A stretch of 64,000 nucleotides of DNA from SIG603 sp964370115 (GCA_964370115.1 CAYJIA010000005.1:10980-74979); one strand, 5' to 3'. Positions 33,293 through 41,687 are shown, numbered from the stretch's first letter. Notes: a model not told the origin generated them from the sequence alone. Translations and numbers: made by a program.

Positions 33293-34813
33293 ATGCAAAC
33301 TAAACTTGAACAAGCAAAGTATGAATACTTTGAAAATGTCTTTTGTGAATCTTTTGAGTGTCCTATTGATATTGAATACTCTTTACCCGATTATTGCCCC
33401 GATATCCAAAAAATATTAAAATGCAATGCCTATGCGCAGATTAGCTCATACTCTTTTAGCACAGACCGTCTAATTTGTGAGGGCAATATGTGTCTTTACA
33501 TTCAGTATGTAGACGAAAAAACTGGCAATATTAGAGTGTGTGAAATCAATAAAGAATATTCTCTTGCAAGAGATATAAACTTTACGGCAGAAAAATTTAT
33601 CGGCAAGGTAAAGGCAAGTGCCGGACATATAGTATGCAGGGCTATAAATGCACGAAAACTTGATATCCACGTTCCTGTTATATTAGATGCAAAAGTGACA
33701 GCACATAAGTCAGAGATGATAAGTTATGACATTAATAATCTAGAAAAGAAAACAGATTTAATAGATGTCACAAGTGCCGTGGCAAATATAACACAACAGT
33801 TTGTCCTTGAAAATGAATTTAACCTTACACATTCTAATCCACCAATTGAATCAATTTTAAGGCGTACTGCATCTGTAAGCTCTTTAAGAGTAAGCTGTGC
33901 CACGGGCAAGGTAGTACTCGATGGAAATATCGATATATGCATAATGTATCGCAGCTTTTCCGATCAAATGTCTGTAGAAAAGTTATCTTATAGCCTCCCG
34001 TTTTCTCAAGCAGTGGAGATAGCAGGCGTCCAAAGTGAATATATCGCCCATGCAAGCATTGACGTCGGTGAGTTTATAGTTCAAGTAAAAGAAGACTCAA
34101 TGGGTGAATACACCATTTGTCAGATATTTATTAAACTATTTGCAGGGATTTCTTGTTATAAAAAGACCGAACTCGCAGTGATTTGCGATGCTTACTCCAC
34201 TGATTTTGACAGCAAACTATCTTTTTCAAACGTTTGTTTTGTTAACTTAGAGGAGGATATAAGAGAGAAGATTAATCAAAAGAAAAATCTGTTTTTAGCC
34301 GATGACGAAGTAGAAAAAATACTTGATATTTGGTGTGATAATGTAAATGTTACCACGCATAGTGAAAAAACCAAGATGAACTTTAGATTTAAATATGATA
34401 TTAATTTATTATATGTAGGAAAGTCAAATCAAGTGTATTATATTTCAAAATGCTTTGATTTTTCTGTCAGTCGTGAATTTAATGAAGTGGCTCAAAGAAA
34501 AGGCGAAACCACTGCACGAGTTGAAATACGTGATTTTAGAATTGTTGATGCAAATAACATTGAAGTAAACTGCGAGGGCAATGTAGAAATTAAATTTTTT
34601 ACCGAATACAGCAAAAATATCTTGACAGATGCCGTTTTAAGTGACAAAACAAGTAATTTCAATAACGGTAGGGTATGTGTATATTATAGCAAAAAAGGCG
34701 AAGAACTTTGGGAAATAGGCAAAAAATACAAGGCATCTTTACAGAGTATCAGTGAAATAAATAACTTGACCGACGACGTTTACTCAGGCGGTGGTGCTTT
34801 AGTTATATTTTAA
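33293..34813 (+). CDS. sipL: SipL-like spore coat morphogenesis protein (SPOCS domains plus LysM)
   Basis: A 506-residue protein with three DUF3794/SPOCS repeats (about 30-150, 165-290, 310-450; motifs such as DIEYSLPDYCPDIQKIL) and a C-terminal LysM-like module (about 468-506, ELWEIGKKYKASLQSISEIN). This is the architecture of Clostridioides difficile SipL, functional counterpart of Bacillus SpoVID, whose LysM region binds SpoIVA and drives coat encasement. The adjacent spoIVA strongly supports the call. The start has GGAGAGG upstream. Confidence 0.9.
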   Translation: MQTKLEQAKYEYFENVFCESFECPIDIEYSLPDYCPDIQKILKCNAYAQISSYSFSTDRLICEGNMCLYIQYVDEKTGNIRVCEINKEYSLARDINFTAEKFIGKVKASAGHIVCRAINARKLDIHVPVILDAKVTAHKSEMISYDINNLEKKTDLIDVTSAVANITQQFVLENEFNLTHSNPPIESILRRTASVSSLRVSCATGKVVLDGNIDICIMYRSFSDQMSVEKLSYSLPFSQAVEIAGVQSEYIAHASIDVGEFIVQVKEDSMGEYTICQIFIKLFAGISCYKKTELAVICDAYSTDFDSKLSFSNVCFVNLEEDIREKINQKKNLFLADDEVEKILDIWCDNVNVTTHSEKTKMNFRFKYDINLLYVGKSNQVYYISKCFDFSVSREFNEVAQRKGETTARVEIRDFRIVDANNIEVNCEGNVEIKFFTEYSKNILTDAVLSDKTSNFNNGRVCVYYSKKGEELWEIGKKYKASLQSISEINNLTDDVYSGGGALVIF

Positions 34814-34893
34814 TTTTTAAAATGTAGGCTTACTACATTAATATAGATAAATTTAACTTTAAAAATTTTCGGTACAAAAAGAAAGGAGCCATT

Positions 34894-36360
34894 ATGGACA
34901 TATACAAAGACATTTACACTAGAACTAATGGGGAAATCTATATTGGTGTGGTAGGCCCGGTTAGAAGCGGAAAATCTACGTTTATTAAAAAATTTATGGA
35001 CACCATAGTTATCCCTAATATACCCGATATCGCCCAACGCGAAAGGGCAAATGACGAACTCCCACAATCAGCATCTGGCAGAACTATTATGACCACAGAG
35101 CCAAAATTTATACCCGAGCAGGCGGTTACTGTGACTATAGAGGAATCTGCAAGTTTTGAAGTGCGCATGATAGACTGCGTAGGTTATATAGTGCCAAGCG
35201 CCATAGGTTATATCGAAGAAGACCAGCCACGAATGGTAAAAACTCCGTGGTTTGAAGAGGCAATACCATTTAATATGGCAGCAGAACTCGGCACAAAAAA
35301 AGTTATTACAGAGCATTCTACAATAGGGCTTATGATAACAACAGACGGAAGCATCACCGACATCCCCCGTGAGGAATACGAAGAGGCGGAGGAAAGGGTT
35401 ATTGCAGAGCTTACAGAGACAGGCAAACCATATGTAATGCTTTTAAACTGTGTATATCCACAGTCTGAGTCGTCTAAGCTTTTAGCAGAGCAAATGAGTG
35501 AAAAATACGGTGTGCCGGTACTCCCTGTAAACTGTATAGACATTACAGAAGAAGATATAAAAAATATTTTAGCAAAAATACTACTTGAATTCCCTGTAAG
35601 TGAAATAAGCTATGACTTACCGCCTTGGGTTTTAGGTCTTGACAACGACCACTGGCTGAAAACTTCAATTTTAACACAAATAAAAAAATGCTCCTGTATA
35701 GAAAAAGTGCGCGAAGTAAGGGGCGTTATGGAAAAAGTCAGCGAATGTGAATTTATAAGCGCTGTAAGCCTAGAGGAAATAAAACTTGGAAGCGGTATGT
35801 CATTTGCTAAAATACTCCTTGACTCTTCGCTATTTTTTAAGGTACTCGGCGAAAAAACAGGCATTGAACTTGATGATGAAAGTTCACTTTATACCCATCT
35901 TATGGAAATGGCGAAAATAAAAGAGCAGTTTTCAAAGCTTCAAAATGCCTACGATGACGTAATGAACTATGGCTATGGCGTTGTAATGCCCGATATCGAC
36001 GAGCTTTCTTTGGAAGAACCCGAGATAATAAAGCAAAACGGTAAATACGGTGTAAGGCTAAAGGCAACGGCTCCGTCTATACATATGATGAAGACAAATA
36101 TTTACACCGAAATTACTCCTGTAGTCGGCTCAGAACAGCAGTCTGAGGAAATGGTATCTTCTTTAATGTCGGAGTTTGAAGACAGCCCTATAGGAATTTG
36201 GCAGTCAAATATATTTGGAAAATCTCTTCATGAGCTCGTAAATGAGGGTATGCACACAAAACTTAATAAAATGCCAGACGACGCCAGAGAAAAGGTGAGG
36301 GAGACCGTCGAAAGAGTAATCAACGAAGGTTGCAGCGGTTTGATTTGCATTATTATTTAA
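34894..36360 (+). CDS. spoIVA: Stage IV sporulation protein A (coat ATPase)
   Basis: A 488-residue ATPase that polymerises on the forespore surface as the coat basement layer. The N-terminal TRAFAC-type domain has Walker A GPVRSGKST at 21-29, a threonine-rich switch region (SGRTIMTTEP) and MIDCVGY as Walker B-like motif; the middle and C-terminal domains end in NEGCSGLICIII. Length matches Bacillus SpoIVA (492). GAAAGGAG precedes the start. It is 80 nt after sipL and 2.2 kb from the SpoVM-like ORF, so the three interacting coat-base proteins are clustered. Confidence 0.96.
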   Translation: MDIYKDIYTRTNGEIYIGVVGPVRSGKSTFIKKFMDTIVIPNIPDIAQRERANDELPQSASGRTIMTTEPKFIPEQAVTVTIEESASFEVRMIDCVGYIVPSAIGYIEEDQPRMVKTPWFEEAIPFNMAAELGTKKVITEHSTIGLMITTDGSITDIPREEYEEAEERVIAELTETGKPYVMLLNCVYPQSESSKLLAEQMSEKYGVPVLPVNCIDITEEDIKNILAKILLEFPVSEISYDLPPWVLGLDNDHWLKTSILTQIKKCSCIEKVREVRGVMEKVSECEFISAVSLEEIKLGSGMSFAKILLDSSLFFKVLGEKTGIELDDESSLYTHLMEMAKIKEQFSKLQNAYDDVMNYGYGVVMPDIDELSLEEPEIIKQNGKYGVRLKATAPSIHMMKTNIYTEITPVVGSEQQSEEMVSSLMSEFEDSPIGIWQSNIFGKSLHELVNEGMHTKLNKMPDDAREKVRETVERVINEGCSGLICIII

Positions 36361-36378
36361 GTCTACACAAATTGTAGG

Positions 36379-36437
36379 GCAAGGGCTCTGCTCTTGCTGA
36401 GGGATATCAAACGGAGCGACGCAGTATGTCGCTCCGT
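36379..36437. repeat. Two hairpin repeat modules after spoIVA
   Basis: The first hairpin gcaagggc-tct-gctcttgc (36379-36397) is identical to that in the 150-bp array. The second, acggagcgac / gtcgctccgt (36411-36420 and 36428-36437), is related to the inverted repeat at 1301-1346. They fill the spoIVA-36463 spacer. Confidence 0.75.
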
Positions 36438-36462
36438 ATTTATAATATAAGGGAGGATTGCC

Positions 36463-36741
36463 ATGCAAAAAGTTGACGACGTTATTAAAATCACCTCTAT
36501 AAATCCAATTGTAACCCAAAGTGATACCATAGACGAGGAAAAAGAGATACTTAGTCACGGATTTAAACTAAGCTTTGAAATTTTCCAGATAACTCTTTGC
36601 GTTTTACTTCTTTTGAGTCTCTTTGTAATAAAAGAGTTTGTACCTGAGCTTATAGACGAGCTTGAAAAAGTGTATAATGATCAAATACTAGACACAGTCT
36701 TTGTAAGTGAAAGCGAGTTAAGGATAATTGATGAACACTAA
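36463..36741 (+). CDS. Small single-pass membrane protein upstream of the SpoIVFB-like protease
   Basis: A 92-residue protein with a polar N-terminus (1-35), one transmembrane helix (about 39-58, ITLCVLLLLSLFVI) and a charged C-terminal region. GGGAGG precedes the start. It overlaps the M50 protease gene by 11 nt, so the two are probably made together. By position it could play the role of SpoIVFA (regulator of SpoIVFB), but it lacks the peptidase M23-like domain of SpoIVFA. I do not recognise a family. Confidence 0.65.
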   Translation: MQKVDDVIKITSINPIVTQSDTIDEEKEILSHGFKLSFEIFQITLCVLLLLSLFVIKEFVPELIDELEKVYNDQILDTVFVSESELRIIDEH

Positions 36742-37303
36742 AATACATATAAAAAAGAAAAATTTTCACATTGAAATTAGTTTTTGTTTTTTAGCATTAC
36801 TATGCTTTTTATTTATAATAGATAAAAATTTTAACTTGCTGTTCTCATTGCTTGCTATTTTAATTCACGAGATATCACATTTAATCATGATGTATGCGTT
36901 TGGCGAAAAAACGCCTAAAATTAGCTTTTGTGCTTTTGAATTAAGGCTTGGCATGAATACATCCTATCTACCAAATCATAAGCGTTTTTTTATATCCCTT
37001 GCAGGTCCTTTGTCAAATATTTTAATGTATATTACATTTTTTAATATTAATAATGACTTTGCAAATGTGAATTTGATATACGGCTGTTTTCAACTGCTTC
37101 CAATTTACTCACTTGACGGGCAAAATATTTTATCCGCAGTAAAACTGCCACCAAAAATTCTTAAGATAATCTCTATATTTTTTTGCTTTTTGCTGTCTAG
37201 CTTAGGATTTTACATACTTATGGTGAGCAAATATAATTTTTCGATACTAATAATTAGTTTGCTTCTAATGTACTATGCAATTTTCAAGTCAGATGAAGCT
37301 TAA
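36731..37303 (+). CDS. SpoIVFB-like M50 intramembrane metalloprotease
   Basis: A 190-residue multi-pass membrane protein with the zinc motif HEISH in LAILIHEISHLIMM (near 47-51) and a distal YSLDGQNIL (Asp as third ligand). Size and motif spacing match the short SpoIVFB-type group without CBS domain. In Bacillus SpoIVFB cleaves pro-sigma-K. The ATG at 36731 is preferred over the TTG three bases earlier. Location next to spoIVA and after a small membrane partner supports a sporulation role; whether it processes pro-sigma-K here is inference. Confidence 0.78.
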   Translation: MNTKIHIKKKNFHIEISFCFLALLCFLFIIDKNFNLLFSLLAILIHEISHLIMMYAFGEKTPKISFCAFELRLGMNTSYLPNHKRFFISLAGPLSNILMYITFFNINNDFANVNLIYGCFQLLPIYSLDGQNILSAVKLPPKILKIISIFFCFLLSSLGFYILMVSKYNFSILIISLLLMYYAIFKSDEA

Positions 37304-37378
37304 ATAGATAATTAATCGTTAACTTATTATATGCGTTTTAGTGGTATTGCTATATTTGTTTTATATGATAATTCTTCG

Positions 37379-37408
37379 TTGACTTTTATTGTCGGAAAAT
37401 AGTATAAT
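37379..37408 (+). promoter_or_regulatory. Promoter of the YczE-like gene
   Basis: TTGACT (37379-37384), 18-nt spacer, TATAAT (37403-37408), 38 nt before the start codon. Confidence 0.7.
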
Positions 37409-37445
37409 TTCATAGGATTTTAAAATTTAAGGAGTAAATAAATAT

Positions 37446-38081
37446 ATGAAACTTGATGCTAGAATGGCAAAAAGAATTTGCATGAGCTTTATCGGCGTAA
37501 TTTTAATGGGATTTTGTATTGCAATTTATAATAAAGTACTGTTTGGTACAGACCCTTTTACAACCTTTGTAATGGGGCTTACAGGTATTTCTGGATTTAG
37601 CTTTGGTATTACACAGCTTGCAATTAATTTAATTGTCATAATCTTAGGGCTTTTCTTTGGAAGAAGTTATATTGGTATTGGCACAGTGGCAAACATGGTA
37701 GGCGTTGGTTTTTGCGCAGACTTCTTTACATATTTATACAATATATTTCTTGAGGACCCAAATAATCTGATAGTTAAGTCTGTAATGTTTCTAGGCGCAC
37801 TTATAATCCACAGTTTTGCTTGCTCTATATTCTTTACTGCAAAACTTGGTGTTGGCCCTTATGACGTTTTAAGCTTTATGCTCACCGATAGAACAAAGCT
37901 AAATTTCTCGGTTTGTAGAATTATTACTGATGTAACCTTTGTTATAGCAGGTTTCTTCTTAGGCGGTGTAGTCGGCGTAGGTACTGTTCTTACAGCACTT
38001 TGCATGGGTCCTACAATAGGCTTTTTCAATAAAATATTCTCAGAGCCTTTCTTAAACGGTAAAAAAGAAAAAGCAGCATAG
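37446..38081 (+). CDS. YczE/YitT-type integral membrane protein
   Basis: A 211-residue protein with about five to six transmembrane helices and the family pattern ...GTDPFTTFVMGL... and LGVGPYDVLSFML. These proteins are common in Firmicutes, often near regulators; no biochemical role is established. It is monocistronic, with its own promoter at 37379 and a strong terminator at 38087. Confidence 0.8.
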   Translation: MKLDARMAKRICMSFIGVILMGFCIAIYNKVLFGTDPFTTFVMGLTGISGFSFGITQLAINLIVIILGLFFGRSYIGIGTVANMVGVGFCADFFTYLYNIFLEDPNNLIVKSVMFLGALIIHSFACSIFFTAKLGVGPYDVLSFMLTDRTKLNFSVCRIITDVTFVIAGFFLGGVVGVGTVLTALCMGPTIGFFNKIFSEPFLNGKKEKAA

Positions 38082-38086
38082 TTTTT

Positions 38087-38113
38087 AAAGCACCTCATTT
38101 GAGGTGCTTTTTT
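38087..38113 (+). terminator. Intrinsic terminator of the YczE-like gene
   Basis: aaagcacctc / gaggtgcttt (38087-38096 and 38101-38110), loop attt, then T-tract. Its right part is duplicated at 38386-38417. Confidence 0.9.
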
Positions 38114-38125
38114 CATTTGTCAAAA
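38094..38125 (+). repeat. 32-bp perfect direct repeat, left copy
   Basis: The 32 bases starting ctcatttgaggtgc are repeated exactly at 38386-38417. Together they flank a 260-bp segment that contains the structured element at 38167-38333. Confidence 0.9.
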
Positions 38126-38166
38126 AAACCAGTAGAAAAAATGCCACACAAAAAGGGAGGTATAAA

Positions 38167-38333
38167 GAAACTTTTTTTATCACAAAAAGTTTCCTCTTTT
38201 GCCCCTTAGTCAGTGGCAAAATTCACCTTCAAAAAAGCTCTTCTAAGGATAAGATTTCGTTTTCTGCGGAAAACGCCTCAGGGCGCTGCCCTAAGTACCC
38301 GAAATTTTTTGTAAAAAATTTAGTAAAACTTTT
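38167..38333 (-). repeat. Structured five-hairpin element, copy A
   Basis: In minus orientation, five hairpins: H1 38302-38321 (aaatttttt/aaaaaattt), H2 38277-38295 (ctcagggc/gccctaag), H3 38258-38275 (cgttttc/gaaaacg), H4 38197-38221 (ttttgcc/ggcaaaa), H5 38167-38193 (gaaacttttt/aaaaagtttc). It is homologous to copies at 44581 and 48670. The plus-strand open frame at 38104-38394 is not a gene. Confidence 0.8.
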
Positions 38334-38385
38334 ATCTTTTGTCAAAACAGCTAAGTGCTATACCTTTTGGGTCGTCTACACGCAT

Positions 38386-38417
38386 CTCATTTGAGGTGCT
38401 TTTTTCATTTGTCAAAA
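38386..38417 (+). repeat. 32-bp perfect direct repeat, right copy
   Basis: Exact copy of 38094-38125, which is part of the YczE-gene terminator. It carries half of the terminator stem and the T-tract, and its end provides the -35 box of the response-regulator promoter. Confidence 0.9.
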
Positions 38418-38437
38418 TATAATATTCATGCTATAAT
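38409..38437 (+). promoter_or_regulatory. Promoter of the response regulator gene
   Basis: TTGTCA (38409-38414), 17-nt spacer, TATAAT (38432-38437). The -35 lies within the right 32-bp direct repeat. Confidence 0.7.
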
Positions 38438-38467
38438 TCGTATATTAAATTTCTGGAGATGTGTCAC

Positions 38468-39139
38468 ATGTATAAAATTTTAATAGTAGAAGACGATGAG
38501 CTAATAGCACAGAGTATAAAAGAACACCTTGTAAACTGTGATTATAATGCCCAAATCGCAACTGATTTCAAAAATATAATAAAGTCGGTAAATGAGTTTT
38601 CACCACAGCTTATCTTAATGGATATAAATTTACCCTATAAAACGGGGTATTACCACTGTATGCAAATTAGAAATTTTTCTGATGTTCCCATTGTGTTTAT
38701 ATCTTCTGCCTCTGATAATATGAATATAATTATGGCAATGGACATGGGTGGAGACGACTTTATATCAAAGCCATTTTCACTTGATGTATTAAGCGCTAAA
38801 ATTACTGCTGTACTAAGGCGCACTTACACAAAGGGACAGGACTTAAATATTTTAGAGCATAAGTCCATTATCCTGAATTTAAGTGATTTTTCACTTGCTT
38901 ATAAGGACAATATTGAAATTTTATCTAAAAATGAATTTAAAATCCTGCAAATTCTCTTTGAAAATGCGGGTAAAGTAGTAAGTCGTGACAATATGATACT
39001 AAAACTTTGGAACAGCGAAAGATTTATAGACGACAACACACTCACTGTAAATATAACAAGAATCAGAAGGCGCCTTGAAGCCATAGGCCTTTACGACTTT
39101 ATAAAGACCAAAAAGGGCGTTGGATATATAGTAGAATAA
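38468..39139 (+). CDS. OmpR/BceR-type response regulator
   Basis: A 223-residue regulator with a receiver domain (about 1-115, acidic pocket VEDD at 8-10, phosphoacceptor Asp52 in LMDINLP, Lys near 101 in SKPF) and a C-terminal winged helix (about 130-223) with VSRDNMILKLW and DDNTLTVNITRIRRRLE. ATG 38468 is chosen because GGAG lies 10 nt upstream; ATG 38459 is too close. It probably pairs with the histidine kinase at 40713 and activates the ABC transporter at 41805 through the inverted repeat at 41690. Confidence 0.92.
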   Translation: MYKILIVEDDELIAQSIKEHLVNCDYNAQIATDFKNIIKSVNEFSPQLILMDINLPYKTGYYHCMQIRNFSDVPIVFISSASDNMNIIMAMDMGGDDFISKPFSLDVLSAKITAVLRRTYTKGQDLNILEHKSIILNLSDFSLAYKDNIEILSKNEFKILQILFENAGKVVSRDNMILKLWNSERFIDDNTLTVNITRIRRRLEAIGLYDFIKTKKGVGYIVE

Positions 39140-39140
39140 A

Positions 39141-39214
39141 GATAGCCTTTAAAGCGCATCAATTAAAAAGATAGCCTTTAAAGCGCATCAATTAAAAAGA
39201 TAGCCTTTTAAAGC
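39141..39214 (+). repeat. 29-bp tandem repeat (about 2.6 copies)
   Basis: The unit gatagcctttaaagcgcatc... begins at 39141, 39170 and 39199. The third copy has one extra T and is truncated. It fills the spacer between the response-regulator stop and the satD promoter. Confidence 0.9.
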
Positions 39215-39223
39215 CATTAAATG

Positions 39224-39252
39224 TTGACATTATTTCTAAATAGATATATAAT
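39224..39252 (+). promoter_or_regulatory. Fully consensus promoter of satD
   Basis: TTGACA (39224-39229), exactly 17 nt, TATAAT (39247-39252), 21 nt before the satD ATG. Confidence 0.85.
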
Positions 39253-39273
39253 ATGCGAAAAGAGGTGATTGAA

Positions 39274-39942
39274 ATGCCAAATAGAAGATATATAGCAATA
39301 ATCGGAGACATTGTTGATTCAAAAAAAGTGAACGATAGAGGCGAATTTCAAAAAAAATTCAAGGCTCTTTTAGAAAAAATCAATCAAAAGTATGCAAAAA
39401 ATATTTCCTCTAAATTTATGATTACTTTAGGCGATGAATTTCAAGGACTGCTAGGTAATAGTGAAAATTTATTTGAAATTATATTTGAAATAGAAAAAGA
39501 AATAAAACCAGTAAAGATTAGATTTGGTGTCGGTATCGGTCAAATTCACACCGAGATTAGCCACGATTTCCCTCTTGGTGCCGACGGACCTGCATATCAC
39601 TATGCGAGGAAAATGGTCGAAAGGTTAAAGTCAAGCGAGGGCAAGTATAAAAACAGCCCCAACAATATACTGATAGCTACAAGTAATAACGAGTGCGACT
39701 CACTGATAGATTCAGTGTTGGAGTTAAGTTTTGCCATAAAAAGCAAATGGACAGCTAGACAAGCGGAAATAATAGAAAAATACAAAGAAAATAATGAAAA
39801 TCAATATAAAGTAGCCGAGCAATTAAAAATATCACAGTCAACCGTCAACAAGGCGATAAAATCATCTCTGTTTTATCAATACAACAATGGTATAAACAGT
39901 ATAAAACAATATTTGCAAAAAGGAGATGAGGTAGATGTTTAA
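39274..39942 (+). CDS. SatD-family protein
   Basis: A 222-residue protein of the SatD family (IAIIGDIVDSKKVNDRGEFQKKF at the N-terminus). The N-terminal part has the strand pattern of a nucleotide-cyclase-like domain (FMITLGDEFQGLL, IRFGVGIGQI), and the C-terminal 60 residues form a helix-turn-helix (QYKVAEQLKISQSTVNKAIKSS). SatD was named from an acid-tolerance locus of Streptococcus mutans; its biochemical role is unclear. ATG 39274 is preferred because AGAGGTGA precedes it. It overlaps the DUF3307 gene by 8 nt. Confidence 0.85.
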   Translation: MPNRRYIAIIGDIVDSKKVNDRGEFQKKFKALLEKINQKYAKNISSKFMITLGDEFQGLLGNSENLFEIIFEIEKEIKPVKIRFGVGIGQIHTEISHDFPLGADGPAYHYARKMVERLKSSEGKYKNSPNNILIATSNNECDSLIDSVLELSFAIKSKWTARQAEIIEKYKENNENQYKVAEQLKISQSTVNKAIKSSLFYQYNNGINSIKQYLQKGDEVDV

Positions 39943-40678
39943 AGAGATTTTTATTATCGGTCTATTTGCACATATAATAGGCGATTATTATCTACAGTCT
40001 GAACCTATGGCGACAAACAAAATGCAACTCAATACCTCAAGGGGTATACGGTATTACTTAGTGCATATAGCGCTATATTCATTTGCCCAAATAGTTTTAT
40101 ATACGATATGCTTTGGAATAAATTTTAAGCTAGTTCTTTTACTTTGTTTTTCTCATGCATTAATAGATTTTTTAAAAATTATTTTTGAGAATAAAAACAT
40201 AAAAAAACTAGATACAAATTTTCTCTACTTAGCGGATCAACTTCTACATATTATAGCTATATTTATTTTCAGCCTATTTATACTTGAACTCAACATAGCT
40301 GTACAGTTAAATGGATATATCGCAGAGATTTTCTCACTGACTGACTTGCAAAACTATGATATTGTAAAATTAGCCGTTATTGCGGTAATACTGCATAAAC
40401 CAATAAATATAACCTGCAAAATTGTACTGAGTAAGTATAATCATCAGTCCTCTTCAAGTCCTGTAAAAGCAGGAGCTTTAATCGGCACTCTAGAGCGTCT
40501 TATTATCGTCATTATGATATACCACGGTGAATATTCAGCTATTGGTTTAATTTTTGCAGCAAAATCTGTAGCCAGATATGATAAAATATCTAGAGATAAA
40601 GAATTTGCTGAATATTATTTGTTAGGCACTCTACTAAGCGTATTGAGCACAATTGTAGTATACGGTATAGTTATGTGA
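39935..40678 (+). CDS. DUF3307-family membrane protein
   Basis: A 247-residue protein with about six to seven transmembrane helices. The N-terminal part carries the DUF3307 pattern: HIIGDYYLQSE, HIALYS, CFSHALIDFLK and LADQLLHI, a set of conserved His/Asp residues within membrane segments. It is coupled to satD by overlap; the two families often occur together. Function unknown; the His/Asp pattern hints at a metal-dependent membrane enzyme, which is speculation. Confidence 0.85.
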   Translation: MFKEIFIIGLFAHIIGDYYLQSEPMATNKMQLNTSRGIRYYLVHIALYSFAQIVLYTICFGINFKLVLLLCFSHALIDFLKIIFENKNIKKLDTNFLYLADQLLHIIAIFIFSLFILELNIAVQLNGYIAEIFSLTDLQNYDIVKLAVIAVILHKPINITCKIVLSKYNHQSSSSPVKAGALIGTLERLIIVIMIYHGEYSAIGLIFAAKSVARYDKISRDKEFAEYYLLGTLLSVLSTIVVYGIVM

Positions 40679-40712
40679 AAATTCATCTTAATTTTAACAA
40701 GGAGTAATTACA

Positions 40713-41687
40713 ATGTTGTTAAACTATCTTAAACACAGAATTTCATATATAATTTTATTTGTTATTATAGGCTCAGTGTTTTTTCTTATTTCATATTTAT
40801 CTAATTTAAACTTTGAGGCAAATTTTTATTCAGTGCTGATTTGCTTTACTGTTTATTTAATTATTGCTGTAATAGATTTTTGTAGATTTAATTCCAAAAT
40901 ATCAAAATTAGAGCTAATGAAAGAGGATTTTTCACCAGACGCAAACAGAGATTTTAACTTTGTAGAAGAAAACTGCCTTGAAATAGCAAAAAATCAACAT
41001 GAATTACTTCTTGATACTATCCAAAGAAACAATCAAAGCTTAAACGAAATAAAGGATTTTTACTCCATGTGGGTTCATCAAGTGAAAACGCCCATATCCG
41101 CCATGAATTTAAGTCTCGAGCAAAGTAATACTCCACGCGATAAAATATTAAAAGAAGAACTTTTTAAAATTGACTGCTATACCGAAATGGTGACAAATTT
41201 TATAAGAAGCGAGAATATATCAGATGATTTAGTTATAAGGCATTATAATTTGGAAATCATAATAAATAAACTTATCAAAAAATATGCGCCGATTTTTATT
41301 TCAAAAAGCATTTCTATTAAACTTGAGAATTTAGATAAGATAGTCTTAACAGATGAAAAATGGTTGGCTGTTTCACTTGAGCAAATAATCTCAAATGCAC
41401 TTAAATACACAAAAGTTAAAGGCAGTATAACTATCCGCCTTCAAAGTGATATACTATCTGTTAAAGACAATGGTATAGGAATAAGCGACGAAGACTTGCC
41501 TAGAATTTTTGAAAAAGGTTTTACTGGTTATAATGGAAGATGGGATAACCACGCCACAGGACTTGGCCTGTATCTTTCAAAAAGAATATTGACAAAGCTT
41601 GAAAACAAAATCTCTGTAAACTCCAAAGAAAATGTGGGCACCGAGGTTTTGATAGACTTAAAGCGTAAAGAGCAATTTTTTGAGTAA
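40713..41687 (+). CDS. BceS-type sensor histidine kinase
   Basis: A 324-residue intramembrane-sensing kinase. Two transmembrane helices (about 11-30 and 38-56) are separated by only a few external residues, the hallmark of Bce-type kinases that do not sense ligand directly but read the state of the ABC transporter. The H-box is MWVHQVKTPIS (His122), followed by N, G1 (VKDNGIGI) and G2 (ATGLGLYLSK) boxes. It is separated from the response regulator by satD-DUF3307. AAGGAG precedes the start. Confidence 0.93.
   Translation: MLLNYLKHRISYIILFVIIGSVFFLISYLSNLNFEANFYSVLICFTVYLIIAVIDFCRFNSKISKLELMKEDFSPDANRDFNFVEENCLEIAKNQHELLLDTIQRNNQSLNEIKDFYSMWVHQVKTPISAMNLSLEQSNTPRDKILKEELFKIDCYTEMVTNFIRSENISDDLVIRHYNLEIIINKLIKKYAPIFISKSISIKLENLDKIVLTDEKWLAVSLEQIISNALKYTKVKGSITIRLQSDILSVKDNGIGISDEDLPRIFEKGFTGYNGRWDNHATGLGLYLSKRILTKLENKISVNSKENVGTEVLIDLKRKEQFFE

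Noticed and set aside
34814..34893. Sigma-E promoter for spoIVA
   Set aside because: Partial matches exist in this AT-rich spacer, but none has both boxes at proper spacing. Read-through from sipL is as likely.
38104..38394. 96-residue plus-strand ORF
   Set aside because: It runs antisense through structured element copy A and between the two 32-bp direct repeats; its composition follows the hairpins.
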